A DNA stretch of 64,000 bases, from positions 1,984,001 through 2,048,000 of the forward strand of contig JACTVC010000002.1 in NCBI GenBank assembly GCA_018417955.1. The letters run 5' to 3'. Position 1 is the first letter of the stretch. Each line of letters opens with the position of its first letter. The notes under the pieces are model-generated. The model made no database searches, was not told the DNA's origin, and saw only the letters and a list, made by a program, of their open reading frames with translations. Made by a program: the position numbers and the translations under genes. The stretch is from Laccaria trichodermophora. Its lineage: Eukaryota; Basidiomycota; Agaricomycetes; Agaricales; Hydnangiaceae. Shown here piece by piece: positions 11,097 to 22,929 of the stretch.

Positions 11097-11156
11097 GCCC
11101 AACTTGCAGTCCAACTTTGATCCCAACTTTGTGAAGTTGGAAGTCTGAAGTTGGGC
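11097..11156. repeat. short hairpin with CCAACTTTG-type repeats
   Basis: GCCCAACTT at the left and AAGTTGGGC at the right can pair. Related CCAACTTTG/CAACTTTGC words recur up to about 11262 (at least five copies). It may be a tiny MITE or a terminal region of an older element. Confidence 0.4.
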
Positions 11157-11265
11157 TGTTTTTTCTCAAGTTGGGACCCAAACCGATGTCAGAACCATGA
11201 TTTGGACCCCAACTTTGCATCCCAACTTTGCACTCCAACTCACCTCTGAACTTTGCAGCATAGAG

Positions 11266-14200
11266 CTAAACAAGTTCTTCGATCCCTGCTGCTTCTTCAA
11301 GCGCGAGTCGGTTACCAAAAGCAGGCAAACCTGCCTCTAATCCACCTGCTGCTTCTAGGAGCACAAGCAATCCTTGACCAAGTTTCCAGAACAAAGGAAC
11401 ACATAAGCCCTCGACTACTGGTGTGAGTAGGAACACTGCCTCGGTTCTGGAGAAGTCTTCTCGAAATGATCCAGCCTTAGTAAAGGATCTACAGAACCTA
11501 CATGCTGCCGTGCAGCATTCAATGGCCAAGAACAAGTCCCAGACATCAGTGTCTAGCCAAACAGAGGAGGACGAAACCGAAATTGCGCCAACATCGGAAT
11601 TCCACTTGATCTTCTGGGACATCGAGCCCTACAAAGAATTACCAGTCTGGGCAGAACCCGTTACTCAAACCACTGCTCGTATGTTTGGCGTATTCGATCC
11701 AGCTGCCGATGAGGACATCCTAGTCCTGTTAGGCGCTATTGATGGAGTCCTACCTGGTCAGACGAAATACAAATGCGATCAACTAAGATGCGCCATCGAG
11801 TTAGTGTACAAGACTCCCAAGGACTGTCGATGGGATGACTTAGGCTTGGTGGTTAGCAAATTCACTTCATATGAGATCAGCAAGAGAGATCTCTTAAGAT
11901 ACATGGGTTATGAAATCGTTTATGGTGTGGAACGTTCCTTGCTACTAGAAGCTTCCCAAGTGGTGTCAACTGTAGATCAAATACTGCAAGTCCTTGCCAG
12001 CTTTTTTAATAAAAGGGACCAAGATCGATTTGTGCTTGATTTCGACTTTCTTTTCTTAAGGATGCTAGCATCCCACTCAAGTCAAACAGAAATATTAGCT
12101 ACATATCGTGTCCTGCAGCACTGAACTACTGTAGCTGCCAAGCATCTAGCACAAGAGCTCAATGCGCTTATGCGGCTGTATGGATCTGGGGACCAAATGT
12201 CTGTTAGTTCCTACGAATCCACTAAAGGATCACTGAGATCAATCTTTGGCAATGGGTCAGCTAGAACTAAGGTTGGTCAACTGCTACAGTCGCGGACAGC
12301 CAAAGTCAACCAATTTGATATCTTGGGAAGGACTAAATATTTTGACATTCTGACTTCAGATTTGAACTCAGGATGCGAAAATACGTCCAAAAACACCTCT
12401 TTGAAGTTTTTCCCATGAGAAATTGGGTTGGCCAAAATTTTGGACTATTTTTGTTGTTCAGTAGGGCTCTTCAGCGGCTCTCAAGACCCCCTTAATGCCA
12501 GAGGTGACTGAAAAATTTAGTGGCTCTTGCCAAACATTATAATTCTGATTGGAAATCAATGATATGCAATTTGCTAAAGGTGGGGAGAGGAGGGGGGTCA
12601 AAGAGACAGGGTTTATTGAGGGTCCAAAGGGGTGGGAAGACCCTGAATTGCCATTTTTGGTAGTTCAAAATCATTTTTTTCTACAAAAACAGCTCATCAG
12701 AATTTCCCCAAAGTCCAGGATCAGATGCAGCTTTAAAAAAGAAGTCGATTGCGCTATTTTTCATGATTTTAGGGGTCCATTTAAGGGTTGGCCAATATTT
12801 TTGGGGTAAAATGTCTCATTTCATCAATTTTGAAAAATCGGCTCATGGAAATCAAAGCATTGAGTCCTAATCTTCACGTTTCTGCAATAAAAAGTACTAT
12901 TGAAGGTTGTGCAGGGTCCTCATATCATGATCATAAAATTAGTTGACTTTGGTTGTCCGCGACTGTAGCTAGGCTGGAATACTACAATAAACTCCCTGAA
13001 GACTTGACCGAAATTGCTGCATATTTGTGCAAATGGGCTTATAAGAATGATCCCATTCCTAAGGAATTCACCAGGCATCGTGCCCATGAAAGTCGAAGAC
13101 CTGATAGGGCAGAATTGCCCATGGCTAAGAACTCCTCCATATCCCCTACAATGGGACATGATCTTGCACGAAATTCTGCTGCAAATGAAGGTCAGAATGT
13201 CAGGTTTGCTTTGGAGCCTCTTGTACCTGGATCCATATCTGTTCTGTTATCTAAAAGACATCCGGTATCTAGACTTCCAGGCATAGGAATGATAGGGGTT
13301 TCCGTGGTAGGCACTTCCTTGGTCAAGACAGAAACCTCAAATAATGGTCCCACGACGGTAGCCTCTGGTAGTAACCTCAACCAGGTTAGGGCTCCTGCTG
13401 CGTTCAGTTCATGCATGCCTGGCCCTACGTCCTGGACCAGTTATACCTTTCAGAGTAGGAGTAATCAGCATGAGGCCAGGCTGGGTCAGTTGACCAACAG
13501 TAACGGAAACCCCAACACTGGGAACAGTTCTGGCCCTCCCTCCAGAGGATCTTCTTCTTCGAGTGGCAGTGGAAACACTGGAAGGGGTGGTAACCCTAAT
13601 GGTCCCAATGGACCAACTCTGCTGGCCTCCTGGTATGCTCCCCTGCAGAACAACAGAGGGAACGGTGGTAATGGAGGCAGAGGTGGAGGAGGAAGCGGAG
13701 GAGGGGGCAGTGGCAGGAATGGTGGTAATCTCAATTTGCTAGACCCCAATGTAACTCCTTGGTGGCGACTTCCCGAAGAATGGCAATTGAACCGCAAGCT
13801 CAATAGCGTGGTGTTACCAGAATGGGATGGAGCAGGTGAGACTGCTATTGACTATTTGGGCCACATGGGATTCCTTGCTAGATTGGGTCCCAAGATGAAG
13901 GAGGGAATCACACAGCTAGCCCCTTTTAAATGGACTTCTTACACCCTAAGCTGGTGGGAAACCTTACCAACTCCGGACCACGACTACTTCTCGGTGGACT
14001 GGGACAACATGATGGTTGGAATCCAAGCCCACTTCCTGGATGAGGAATGGGTGCAAGAGCGAACCTTCGAGTTCGACAAAATGACCTTCTGTAATAAAGG
14101 TCATGAACAAGAAAGCCTGCTAGAATATATTCAATGACACATCCGATACCATCACTTCCTTCATCCAGATGAGGTTGATGGGCCCACTGCGGTTGTGCAA

Positions 14201-15525
14201 ATACTATGAAGGCAACCTGTGGAATGGTCACATTACCTCAGCAAGGTTATCTGTCCTACGATACTATCTGTCCAATCCATAGCTAAGTGAATGAAGAATG
14301 GTCTCGTAACTTCCTGGCAGCAGGCTGAACACAGTAAGCGGCCTGCGCTGTTTTATAGGAGCAATTGTTCATGCGTAGTACACGCAGCAGAGACTGAACC
14401 CGCCAGTCAAGGAATTCAATCAGAATCTTATCCGTCTGACGATGATGAAGAGCTAGAGCGACATGTCCATTTAGCCTCTTACAAAAATCACAGGCCTCCT
14501 CTGCACTCTGGGGGGCATAAACCTACGACTGTCAAACAAGAATTCCCTCACAGCAAAACAGTCAATGGTATAACTTTCGAAAGAGACAATTCGAAAGTTA
14601 GCCCTAGAGAACCTAATGGTGACTGCTACATCTGTACTAGTCCCAAGCATTTCCATAGGGATTGTCCACATTACAGGAAATGGAACACCCTTCAGAACAC
14701 TCATAAAATTCATATTGTATGGGACGAAGAGGAAGAAGCAGATAGAGAGTACTTAGTCATGATAGTTGAATCTAACTCCACCCTTTCTGCTTATGAGAGT
14801 GAGCGAATGCTTAAGACCTATGCTACCGAAATCCACTCATCGCAAGGGTACCTTAGGAGATCTTTCACTGCAGAGAAGCACATGGAAATCGCTGCTGATT
14901 CGCACGATAAAGAAACTAAGGACGAGTGAAGGAAGGATGAAAAATTACATAAAGTGTATCCAGTTCATCACAACGTGTGTAAAGCTAAGGACTACAATAA
15001 AGGAAAAAGCAAGGAACACAACATAAACCCAGAAGTTAGTAAACACGTTCCCACCAAATCAAAAAAGCTGGAACATATCTATGAACCAGGTTGAGTGTTC
15101 CTGGCCACCAAGGGTCGCTCGTTACCAGAAGGGTTGGGATCCCTAGGGATGAGAGCTTTGAATATGCCCGCCAAGATCGGAAGTCTTGAGGCAGACTCCA
15201 TCCATGCTTGATTAGATTCGGGAGCTGATATCACCCTCGTCTCAGAAGATTTTTGGAAATCCTTGCCAAACACCCCTTGCCTATGCGAAGGCTTAAGAAT
15301 GAAGCTTTACCAACTCACAGGGGGCGCCAAGGTTTTAGGGTATATCAAGACTGAATTATTCGTTCCCACACGTGATGAGTCAATCGTCAGCTTCGAGCTT
15401 GAAGCCTATGTGGTGCGCAACATGAATGTGCCTCTCCTACTGGGGGAGGATTTCCAGACCACTTACAAACTCAGTTTGACAAGATACACAACTGGTCATT
15501 GCGAAGTTGCTGTTGGATGATCAGG
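11266..15525 (+). mobile_element. decayed Gypsy-type retroelement: gag, zinc knuckle and protease remnants
   Basis: The first open stretch (11423-12124, reading SEFHLIFWDIEPYKELPVW) has no known domain. From 12953 a gag-like frame runs through a Gly/Asn-rich linker to LLDPNVTPWWRLPEEWQLN, VVLPEWDGAGETAIDYLGHM, SWWETLP and VGIQAHFLDEEWVQERTFEF, a pattern of fungal Ty3/Gypsy capsids. It meets a stop at 14137 but continues recognisably (HFLHPDEVDGPTAVV). A zinc knuckle CYICTSPKHFHRDC lies at about 14623-14664. Around 15210, DSGADITLVSEDFW is a retropepsin active site, followed by PLLLGEDFQTTYKLSL. Several stops break the frame, so this is a pseudogene. No reverse transcriptase was found. No LTR was identified on its left. 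It is cut on the right by the hAT element. Confidence 0.75.
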
Positions 15526-15527
15526 GC

Positions 15528-15535
15528 ACATAATA
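15528..15535. repeat. 8-bp target-site duplication of the hAT element (left copy)
   Basis: CATAATAC occurs here directly before the TIR and again at 22922-22929 directly after the other TIR. Eight bases is the hAT hallmark. Confidence 0.9.
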
Positions 15536-17958
15536 CTAGGGACTGTCATGGATAGGCTAATCCCGGGTAAACCCGAAATCCACCCATATTTGGATACAAT
15601 TGATGGATTCAGGTAACTACCTGGACTATCCGCAGGTATCCGTGGGTAAATTATATATTTTTAGATGTCTTTGAGATATTTTGAGTGTACCTGCCCTGAA
15701 TAGATAAGAGTGTGTTATCTGTGTCCTCAGCTCCCTTTGCCTCTTGCCCCCACGACGCTATGCCATCGCAACGACTCCCTGTCCCTGCTGCTTGTGGAAG
15801 GGGTCCAAATCGTAACCTGCCCTTTGCTCCCAGCCATCACACAAGCCCTTCACCAGAAAAATTCAATTTCCCATCTGATGATGACACAAACAGCTTAGAC
15901 AAGGATATTTCAGCTCCTCCAGTACTAGTATCACCAATAAAACGTCGCCAACGTGCTGCAGCACCTGGAATCAATAAACAGAGTGACTTGGAGGTCTGGG
16001 AGTTGTCAGATGAGGACATAATTGGTGAGTCCTTGGCATTTTAACTTTAAAAAAAATTGTAAATTCTTTTGTGTAGCTGCTGCCAAGACAACATGGCATT
16101 CTGATGCATACGACCATTATTCAGTCTCCCTCCAGTGTAATTTTGGATCCAAGAGAGAGCCTCTCTCTCTCTCTTATGTGTTTAGATGCAAGTCACGTCC
16201 AGATAAGCATCCTGCAGTTGTTCAGCCACGTTCAAAGACTGCGGAAGGTACTAGTAACATGTTGAAAGGGATGAATGTGTGTCTTCAGGCACAGGGGATC
16301 TCCAAGAAGCAACCGAAGGATGACACTCCTATACCATACTCTGTAGCAGGTCATCGAGCTCTACTTGCACAGTGCTGTGCTACCAGTGCACGTCCATTTA
16401 ACATGGTCTCTGATCCTGACTATCTGAAGGAGGTCCAAATGCTTTGCCCTGGAACTGCAGCTCACAGTCCCAATACAATCAGCTGTGATCTCAATCAAAT
16501 TTATCTTGACATGTCAATTCATGTCAAGAATTACTTCAAGGTACTGTTTTTTTTCTTATCCAATAAATTCAAGTTGCTAATGAAAGGACAGTCACTAAAC
16601 AGTGCTATCCACCTTGTACTTGATGGTTGGACCTCTCCAATTGTCTCATCATATCTTGGGCTTGTTGTGGTTTGGTATCAGAATGGTTCAATTCATTGTG
16701 CAATACTGGAATTTATACGGTATGAATAAATAAGTTGGTTAGCATCTTAGTTTAAACTGACTCACTTTTTAGCCTCAAACAAAGGCATGATGGAGAGTAT
16801 TTAGCCCAGGTTGTTTTTGATTGTTTGGAACATTTTGGTCTTACTGAACTGGTGTGCATTTCTTTGATCTCTATTTATCCAATTTCTGATCTTTGGTCAA
16901 GCTGTTTTCACTTTGCATGGATAATGCATCAAACTGTGATTCCTTAGCAAGGGTACTTCCTAAGAAAATACCAACATTCTGGGGAGAAGATGCTCGGCTT
17001 CGCTGTCTGGCTCACATTGTAAATTTGATTGCTAAGGTGATGCTATATATATTTCTCAATATTTTATTAACTCAGCCTCATTTCATTCACAGATATTTAT
17101 ATCCTTCTTTTTCAAAAAACCAAAGTGAAAGAAGAGTGTCAAAGTTACTGCAGGTACAAAGAATGTGGGTGCAGGATTTCGTTGAGCAGGAGAGGTTGAG
17201 GATTTTAGTGAAGGAGAGGAAATTGTTCTTGAACAGGGTGATGACTCAGAGGATGAGGAGGAGATTGCAGTCATTGAAGAGGCAGATGTTGAGGAAGATG
17301 AAGCAGAGAATGATGAGGGGCAAACAGTACACAATGAAAAGGTGGCAAAGACATTGAGAGAGAAGGCAATTCAGCAAATGGCAGCCAATGGGATTATCAT
17401 TGACTCAGGAGAAGAAAAAGTAGCTCTTCAGATTTTTCCAAAGGTGAGTTTCATTCCCACCTCCTATGCAGTTTTTAATTTCATGCAGGTTGCTGGCCTT
17501 GCTCGCCGTGTTCATGACAATGCTGTTCTGAAAGAGAAGTTTGAGAGGTTGGTTTCCACAGATGAAGAGTTACATGGCCAGTGAAGGGCACTCACCCGAC
17601 GGGTTCCAACTTGGTGGAATTACGATCTTGAATGCTTGGATGCTCATTTCTATTTCTGCGACATTATTGAGCAACTTACAGCTGTATCATCGAATGGACT
17701 ACAAGCATATTATTTAACAGAAGAACAATGGGAAATTGCTTCTGATGTGCAAGAGGTTCTCCTGGTATGTTTTATTTAGTATTCAAGATTGAAATCTAAA
17801 TATTCCACTTTACCAGCTTTTTAGTGACATTACAAAAATCTTCTCAGTTGCAGAAACACCACTTGTTGTGGATGTTCTCCCGACTCTAGAAACCTTATGT
17901 GAAGGGCTGATTGCTGGAAGAGATGATCAGGAGAACAACCCTGCCAATGTTGTTTGGG

Positions 17959-18184
17959 TGTAATCCTGGGATTACAAATATTTGCGATTGTTTACCGACG
18001 GCTTGATAGTTCCCTTCTCATACGCTTTTGCTTCTTCTTCAGAACCATCATCACCCCTTCTTCCCTTTTCCATACCACACATTCCCCTCTCGTATACTCT
18101 CAGAAATATACACCCAGTTAATTTCTGTGAGTGTTCCTAAGCGATCCCTAGTGTTTTCTATCCCCTTCAGGGGATAGTTTTCCA
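17959..18184 (+). repeat. 5' LTR of the nested retroelement
   Basis: It is nearly identical to 21470-21695, begins with TG and ends with CA. The first bases form a small inverted repeat (TGTAATCCTGGGATTACA). Confidence 0.9.
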
Positions 18185-18664
18185 CTTTTTTTGAAATTAC
18201 ACCATGGTTGTAGGTTCTGACATCTATCTTGACAGGTAGACACCATCCTCGAGGGCATCGCTCAAGTTGGACCTTACCGGCGTTCAAATGCGTGTCAACC
18301 TCACCCTTTACTCGCGCATACACGCGCATATATGCACTTATACGCCCTCTCCAACCGCCTCACCGTTACCAGCACATACACACACATATATTCCAAATCG
18401 CCCTTGCCAACTGTCTGCGTATCCACGCCACCGACCACCTGCGTACCAACACTGGAAAACTCTTGTTTTACACACGCCTCTGCCTTGACACAACAACTAC
18501 CGATTCTTGAAGGACTCACGGTTACTTCGCATCCACGTAACAACCGTCGACTTTCTGTAAACACGAATCCTCACTCGAGCCCTCTCTCGAGCCCTCCTTT
18601 GTCCTTTGTACTTTCACCGGACTCCTCAGATGACAACCACCACATACATCCTCCTACAAATTCA

Positions 18665-20321
18665 ATGTCCACTCTTGCAACCATTGAGCCCACAAGCGGC
18701 AAAGCGCCTGTCCTCACTGCTGGAGATTTGACTCCAGCGGTAGCTATGGACTTTGAAAATGCTGCCCAGGATTTCTTCATGGTCAAATCTGTCCCTTCCG
18801 AGAAACAGGTCGCACTCATCCTTCCTGGCATCAAGGACATTCGTATTCGTGATTGGATCACAGCAGACCGTGCACGCATTTCCGCCCTTCCGTTTGCCGA
18901 ATTTATCAAAGAACTCCATCTCAACTATCTTCAGAACAACTGGGAAGACCAGATCCGGAACGAAATCCTTACGTCTACACTCGCAAATTCACGTAAATCA
19001 TTCTGGAATTGGTCACAGCAACTTCTTAGCCTAAACTGTCTCCTTCGCAACACCCCCTCTGCCCTTGACGACACTGCTCTCCGGAACCACCTTGAAGCAC
19101 ACCTAGACGACAAGCTCAAGGAAAAGGTCAAACACAGTGACGCTCATAACGACAAGATCTTCAAATCTTGGGTCGCTGCTGTACATGTCCTCGACGAAGC
19201 TTGTACTACTGAGAACAAACGCCAACTCGATCTTATCGAAGGCGCACTCCAACGCCAGGCGAAACATCAAGCTACAGATGCCAACTCTCTTCATGGACCC
19301 TCCTGTCGTGCCAACACTACCTCTTCCTCTTCTACATCAACTACTAGTAACAACCGTCTGGCCCCCCTCACTGAGGGTGAGCAAACTCTCCTCAATGAGC
19401 ATGATGGTTGCACCAAATGTCGGCATTTCTATGTCAGTCACCATTCACACAATTGCGATTTGGGTTTCCCCACAGCGAAGGGTTACAAAACTCTGACTGT
19501 GGCGGATGCATTAGCTGCAAAGAAATCAAAAGCAACTTCATCCAAATCAACAAAAGCAGTCTCTGCCACCATTGCTGCCGTTGACTTGAGTGACAAAGAA
19601 GTTTCCGCTGCTGCCGCCGTCCTTCCTAAATCACCAGGAGCGTATGATTCGGATTCTGAAGAGAATGCTGATGTCTCCCATTGTGATGTAAGTGCTCCGC
19701 TGCACGTTAAGCACTTATTCTGGAATTGTCAAATTCACGGGCTGATCAACGATTTTCCAGTGAAAGTCAAAGCCCTTATAGATAACGGAGCACACCTCGT
19801 CCTCATACGCCCAGAACTTGTTGCTGAACTTGGATTAAAGAAATATCGCCTCCGTGAACCAGAAATTGTAGATGTCGCCTTGAAGAATGATGATGCAAAA
19901 ATTAGATGCGAACTGTCAGAATACGTCAAAATTTCCTTCACTTCCTTAGACTGTCAATGGACCTCGCGCAAAGTCAAGGCCATCATTGCGCCGGGCCTTT
20001 GCGCCCCTGTAATACTTGGACTCCCGTTTCTCGAGCACAATTCAATTGTAACAGATCACAGTAACCATACTTGTATTGATAAAAAATTGAATTATGATCT
20101 TTTGCACCCTCCTCCCTGTCTCCCACCTCCCCCACCTAAACCACACTTACGCGAACAGATTAAAATTACAAAAGCGGATAAGAAACTAGCATTGGCCAAA
20201 TTACTCTTAACATGTCATGACCGCAAATGGGCAGGAAAGGATATACCTGAAAAGGTTGAACCTTTTAACGTCGCAGGTGCAATCCACAATTGCATTGAAA
20301 TTCATTTAAAAAACGTGGAAG
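18665..20321 (+). CDS. Gag-protease polyprotein of the nested LTR retroelement, 3'-truncated
   Basis: The frame is open upstream, but I take the ATG at 18665 (MSTLATIEPTSGKAPVLTAG) because it starts the gag-like part. A helical capsid follows (DFENAAQDFFMVKSVPSEKQ; LPFAEFIKELHLNYLQNNWE; FWNWSQQLLSLNCLLRNTPS). Next comes a Cys/His cluster, CTKCRHFYVSHHSHNCDLGF, CX2C plus H/C residues, acting as a zinc knuckle. The protease carries ALIDNGAHLVLIRPELVAEL, with Asn in place of the usual Ser/Thr after the catalytic Asp, and the second strand VILGLPFLEHNSIV. The sense sequence ends at FNVAGAIHNCIEIHLKNVEV, where the inverted LTR begins; the frame then reads through LTR to a stop at 20416. RT, RNase H and integrase are missing downstream. 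Confidence 0.8.
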
Positions 20322-20547
20322 TGGAAAACTATCCCCTGAAGGGGATAGAAAACACTAGGGATCGCTTAGGAACACTCACAGAAATTAACCGGGTGTATAT
20401 TTCTGAGAGTATATGAGAGGGGAATGTGTGGTATGGAAAAGGGAAGAAGGGGTGATGATGGTTCTGAAGAAGAAGCAAAAGCATATGAGAAGGGAACTAT
20501 CAAGCCGTCAGTAAACAATCACAAATATTTGTAATCTCAGGATTACA
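20322..20547 (-). repeat. third, inverted LTR inside the retroelement
   Basis: It is the reverse complement of the two outer LTRs, of the same 226-bp length, starting TGGAAAACTATCCCC and ending GGATTACA. Confidence 0.9.
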
Positions 20548-20665
20548 CTCTCCCCCGTTCTGAAAAAGAAAAAGGAAGAAAGAAAAATGTTAGTAGTAGA
20601 AACGTAAGTAAAATCCGAGCACAGGTGCGTCAAAACCCAGTGGGAAAAAGCTACCGCTGGCAAGG

Positions 20666-21467
20666 TCAAAAGTGAAAACTACCTATGTTAAAGGTGATCC
20701 CACCTGTGATTCCAGCCAGACATCCAGCGCTTCGCAGTTTTGTAGTTCGGAGCCAGGTAACCATTTGTCCTCCTCGGTCCTGTAGCCCTTCCAACGAACG
20801 AGATATTGGTAACTCCGTCCTTGCCGGTGTGTCCAATATTCTTTCGATTTCGTATTCCTCATTGCTGTCCTCTGTCAAAATGGGTGGAGGTTCTTCTAAA
20901 TGGCGAGAAGGGAATAGGTTTGTATTGGATTCTGTGTATGGGAGGATTTTAGATGTGTGGAAGACGGGGAATATGTTGGGAGAGTTGGGTAAGTCGAGGG
21001 TGACAGTGGAGTGTTCTTCATCAACATCGGTAATCGTGTACGGTCCGTCGTAACAGGGCATGAACTTCGCCACGTGTTTCTCGCCTTTCGCCTTATAGTC
21101 ATTGCGACGATGTGACGTTGAGAGACGTACGCGATTACCTATTTTGAAAGGGAATTTAAATGAGCGACTTTTATTAGATTGAACGGATTGAGAAATCTTA
21201 GTGTGTAATAAATTATCTTGTGCTTCGAAAATGTCCGTTTCTAGTTGTCGAATGATGTGCCATGCATCGACATCCGTTACAGTCGTAGCCCTTCCAACGA
21301 ACGAGATATTGGTAACCCCGTCCTCGCCGGCGTGCATCCAATATTCTTTCGATTTCATATTCCTTGTCGCCGTCCTCTGTCAAAATGGGTGGAGGTTCTT
21401 CTAAATGGCGAGAAGGGAATAGGTTTGTATCGGATTCTGTGTATGGGAGGATTTCAGATGTGTGGAT
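20666..21467 (-). pseudogene. integrase C-terminus and chromodomain fragment, inverted, with a ~180-bp direct duplication
   Basis: On the minus strand [60 protein letters not shown] and NIFPVFHTSKILPY give the tail of a Gypsy integrase. [11 protein letters not shown] begins a chromodomain that is then frameshifted (SFVGRATGPRR-like remnants). The piece 20782-20962 is repeated at 21284-21467. Lying next to the inverted LTR in the same orientation, this is the 3' end of a second, oppositely oriented copy of the element. Confidence 0.78.
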
Positions 21468-21469
21468 AG

Positions 21470-21695
21470 TGTAATCCTAGGATTACAAATATTTGCAATT
21501 GTTTACCGACGGCTTGATAGTTCCCTTCTCATACGCTTTTGCTTCTTCTTCAGAACCATCATCACCCCTTCTTCCCTTTTCCATACCACACATTCCCCTC
21601 TCGTATACTCTCAGAAATATACACCTGGTTAATTTCTGTGAGTGTTCCTAAGCGATCCCTAGTGTTTTCTATCCCCTTCAGGGGATAGTTTTCCA
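21470..21695 (+). repeat. 3' LTR of the nested retroelement
   Basis: It is in direct orientation to 17959-18184 and the same length. The chromodomain duplicate ends exactly at its first base. Confidence 0.9.
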
Positions 21696-22929
21696 TCGGG
21701 TTGCTTGTCATGCTGCAGTTCTTCTTGTTGATAAGTATTCTGCCTTTTCTGGAGCCTGTGATATTTATATAGTCACCATTGGTAAGAATCCAGCTTAATT
21801 TCTACATTTATTTCTTATATATTCACCAGTGATGTGTCCTGATCGCAAACTCAAATGGTTTCAAGACCATGGTCATGACCTCCAACAAATCAAGTCTATA
21901 AAGAGTATAGTATGTGATTACTGGGACAGTGTATATGCAGGTGAAGAGGAGAATGAGCTGAGAGAGGAGGAAAACAAGGTAATTGGTAAAAATATTTTTG
22001 AAATCCTGTTATTCAATTGAATTTTTAGCCAAAGCGATCACGATATGCACCAAAAGAAAATCAGTTTGTCAAGGACCACATTCAAACTTACCTTGATCAA
22101 CCCAGGGTAGCAACAGAAACAATCAAGGAAATGGGAGGTTATATGATGTACTGGCACAATGCATCACAGTCCTGACCACGACTCTCACAAATGGGTTCTG
22201 ATTTCTGCTCAGCCCCAGGTAAGCACCATTATTCACACTTATTTTCCTTTATTTTCAACATTTGTTGCAGCTACTTCTGTGGATGCAGAGCGAGCATTCT
22301 CCACTGGTCGCCATCAGATCAATTTCACCCAGCACAATATCAACTCTCAAACATTCAAAGCAGAAATGGCACTTGGATCCTGGATTAAATCCCCCCTCTA
22401 CCCAGGCTTCAATAAAGTTACACAAATGATTGAAAAAAAGATGGACAATGATTTCTTTTCCTCTTGAATAGCTTTTTGTAACACTTTATGTCACTAAAAT
22501 TATTCTTTCGATGCCTCTACCTAAATATCAAGTTTCAGAGTGGCCAAGGCATGCTAATACACACCCCAAAACACACTCTGTGATCAAGGCTCAGTCACAG
22601 CAGCATTATATGAGGGGAAAGATGTCAAATTATGATATATGGATAACTTTAGTTTTAATGTACTCAATTTAGATAATATATGAATGAATTTTGTTTGAAT
22701 ATGAATTCTTCTGAATTTTCGCTTCATAACGCAATTTTTTTTGTAAAGAACGGATGAGAAATGAATGAGATACACCCATTTATATAACTGAAGCTATGTC
22801 CTCAGCCACTCAGGCCGTTTTACCCACGGATATATCCATACTGTGCCTTATCTGATCCGTGGGTGGGAAAATCCGTGGATCGGGTACGGTTAATACCCGG
22901 GTGTATCCATGACAGTCCCTACATAATAC

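Larger units (their letters stand above)
17959..21695 (+). mobile_element. rearranged LTR retroelement (226-bp LTRs) nested in the hAT transposase
   Basis: Direct LTRs of 226 bp bound it (17959-18184 and 21470-21695), starting TGTAATCCT and ending TTTTCCA. The flanking 5-mers are TTGGG and TCGGG, a 5-bp duplication with one change. Removing the element restores the transposase reading frame (NVVWVACHAA). The interior is not a normal element: gag-protease reads forward, then a third LTR lies inverted at 20322-20547, followed by integrase and chromodomain sequence on the minus strand. No reverse transcriptase or RNase H was found. Confidence 0.9.
15730..22467 (+). pseudogene. hAT transposase gene, split by retroelement and carrying stops
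   Basis: Readable blocks in order are a BED-finger-like N-terminal zone (YVFRCKSRPDKHPAVVQPRS), IPYSVAGHRALLAQCCATSA, LVLDGWTSPIVSSYLGLVVV (catalytic core start), FSLCMDNASNCDSL and RLRCLAHIVNLIAK. Further on come RALTRRVPTRWNYDLECLDA and DITKIFSVAETPLVVDVLPT. After the nested element the frame resumes at VACHAAVLLVDKYSAF and reaches TSVDAERAFSTGRHQINF, the hAT dimerisation motif, ending at 22467. Small introns are visible. TGA at 17582 and TGA after HNASQS near 22174 interrupt the frame, so the gene is inactive even apart from the insertion. Confidence 0.85.
15536..22921 (+). mobile_element. hAT DNA transposon interrupted by an LTR retroelement
   Basis: The termini are an exact 18-bp inverted repeat (TAGGGACTGTCATGGATA), flanked by identical 8-bp duplications CATAATAC. 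Subterminal DNA is rich in GGTAAACCC/ATCCGTGGGT words that recur inverted near the right end. The element sits inside the protease region of the decayed Gypsy element. Without the nested insertion (17959-21695 plus one 5-bp duplication) it would be about 3.6 kb, normal for a hAT. Confidence 0.92.

Noticed and set aside
13486..13803. Pro/Leu-rich minus-strand open frame
   Set aside because: It is the complement of the Gly/Asn-rich gag linker on the plus strand; no motif of its own.
17083..17334. Ser-rich minus-strand frame
   Set aside because: It is the complement of the Glu-rich coding stretch of the hAT transposase.
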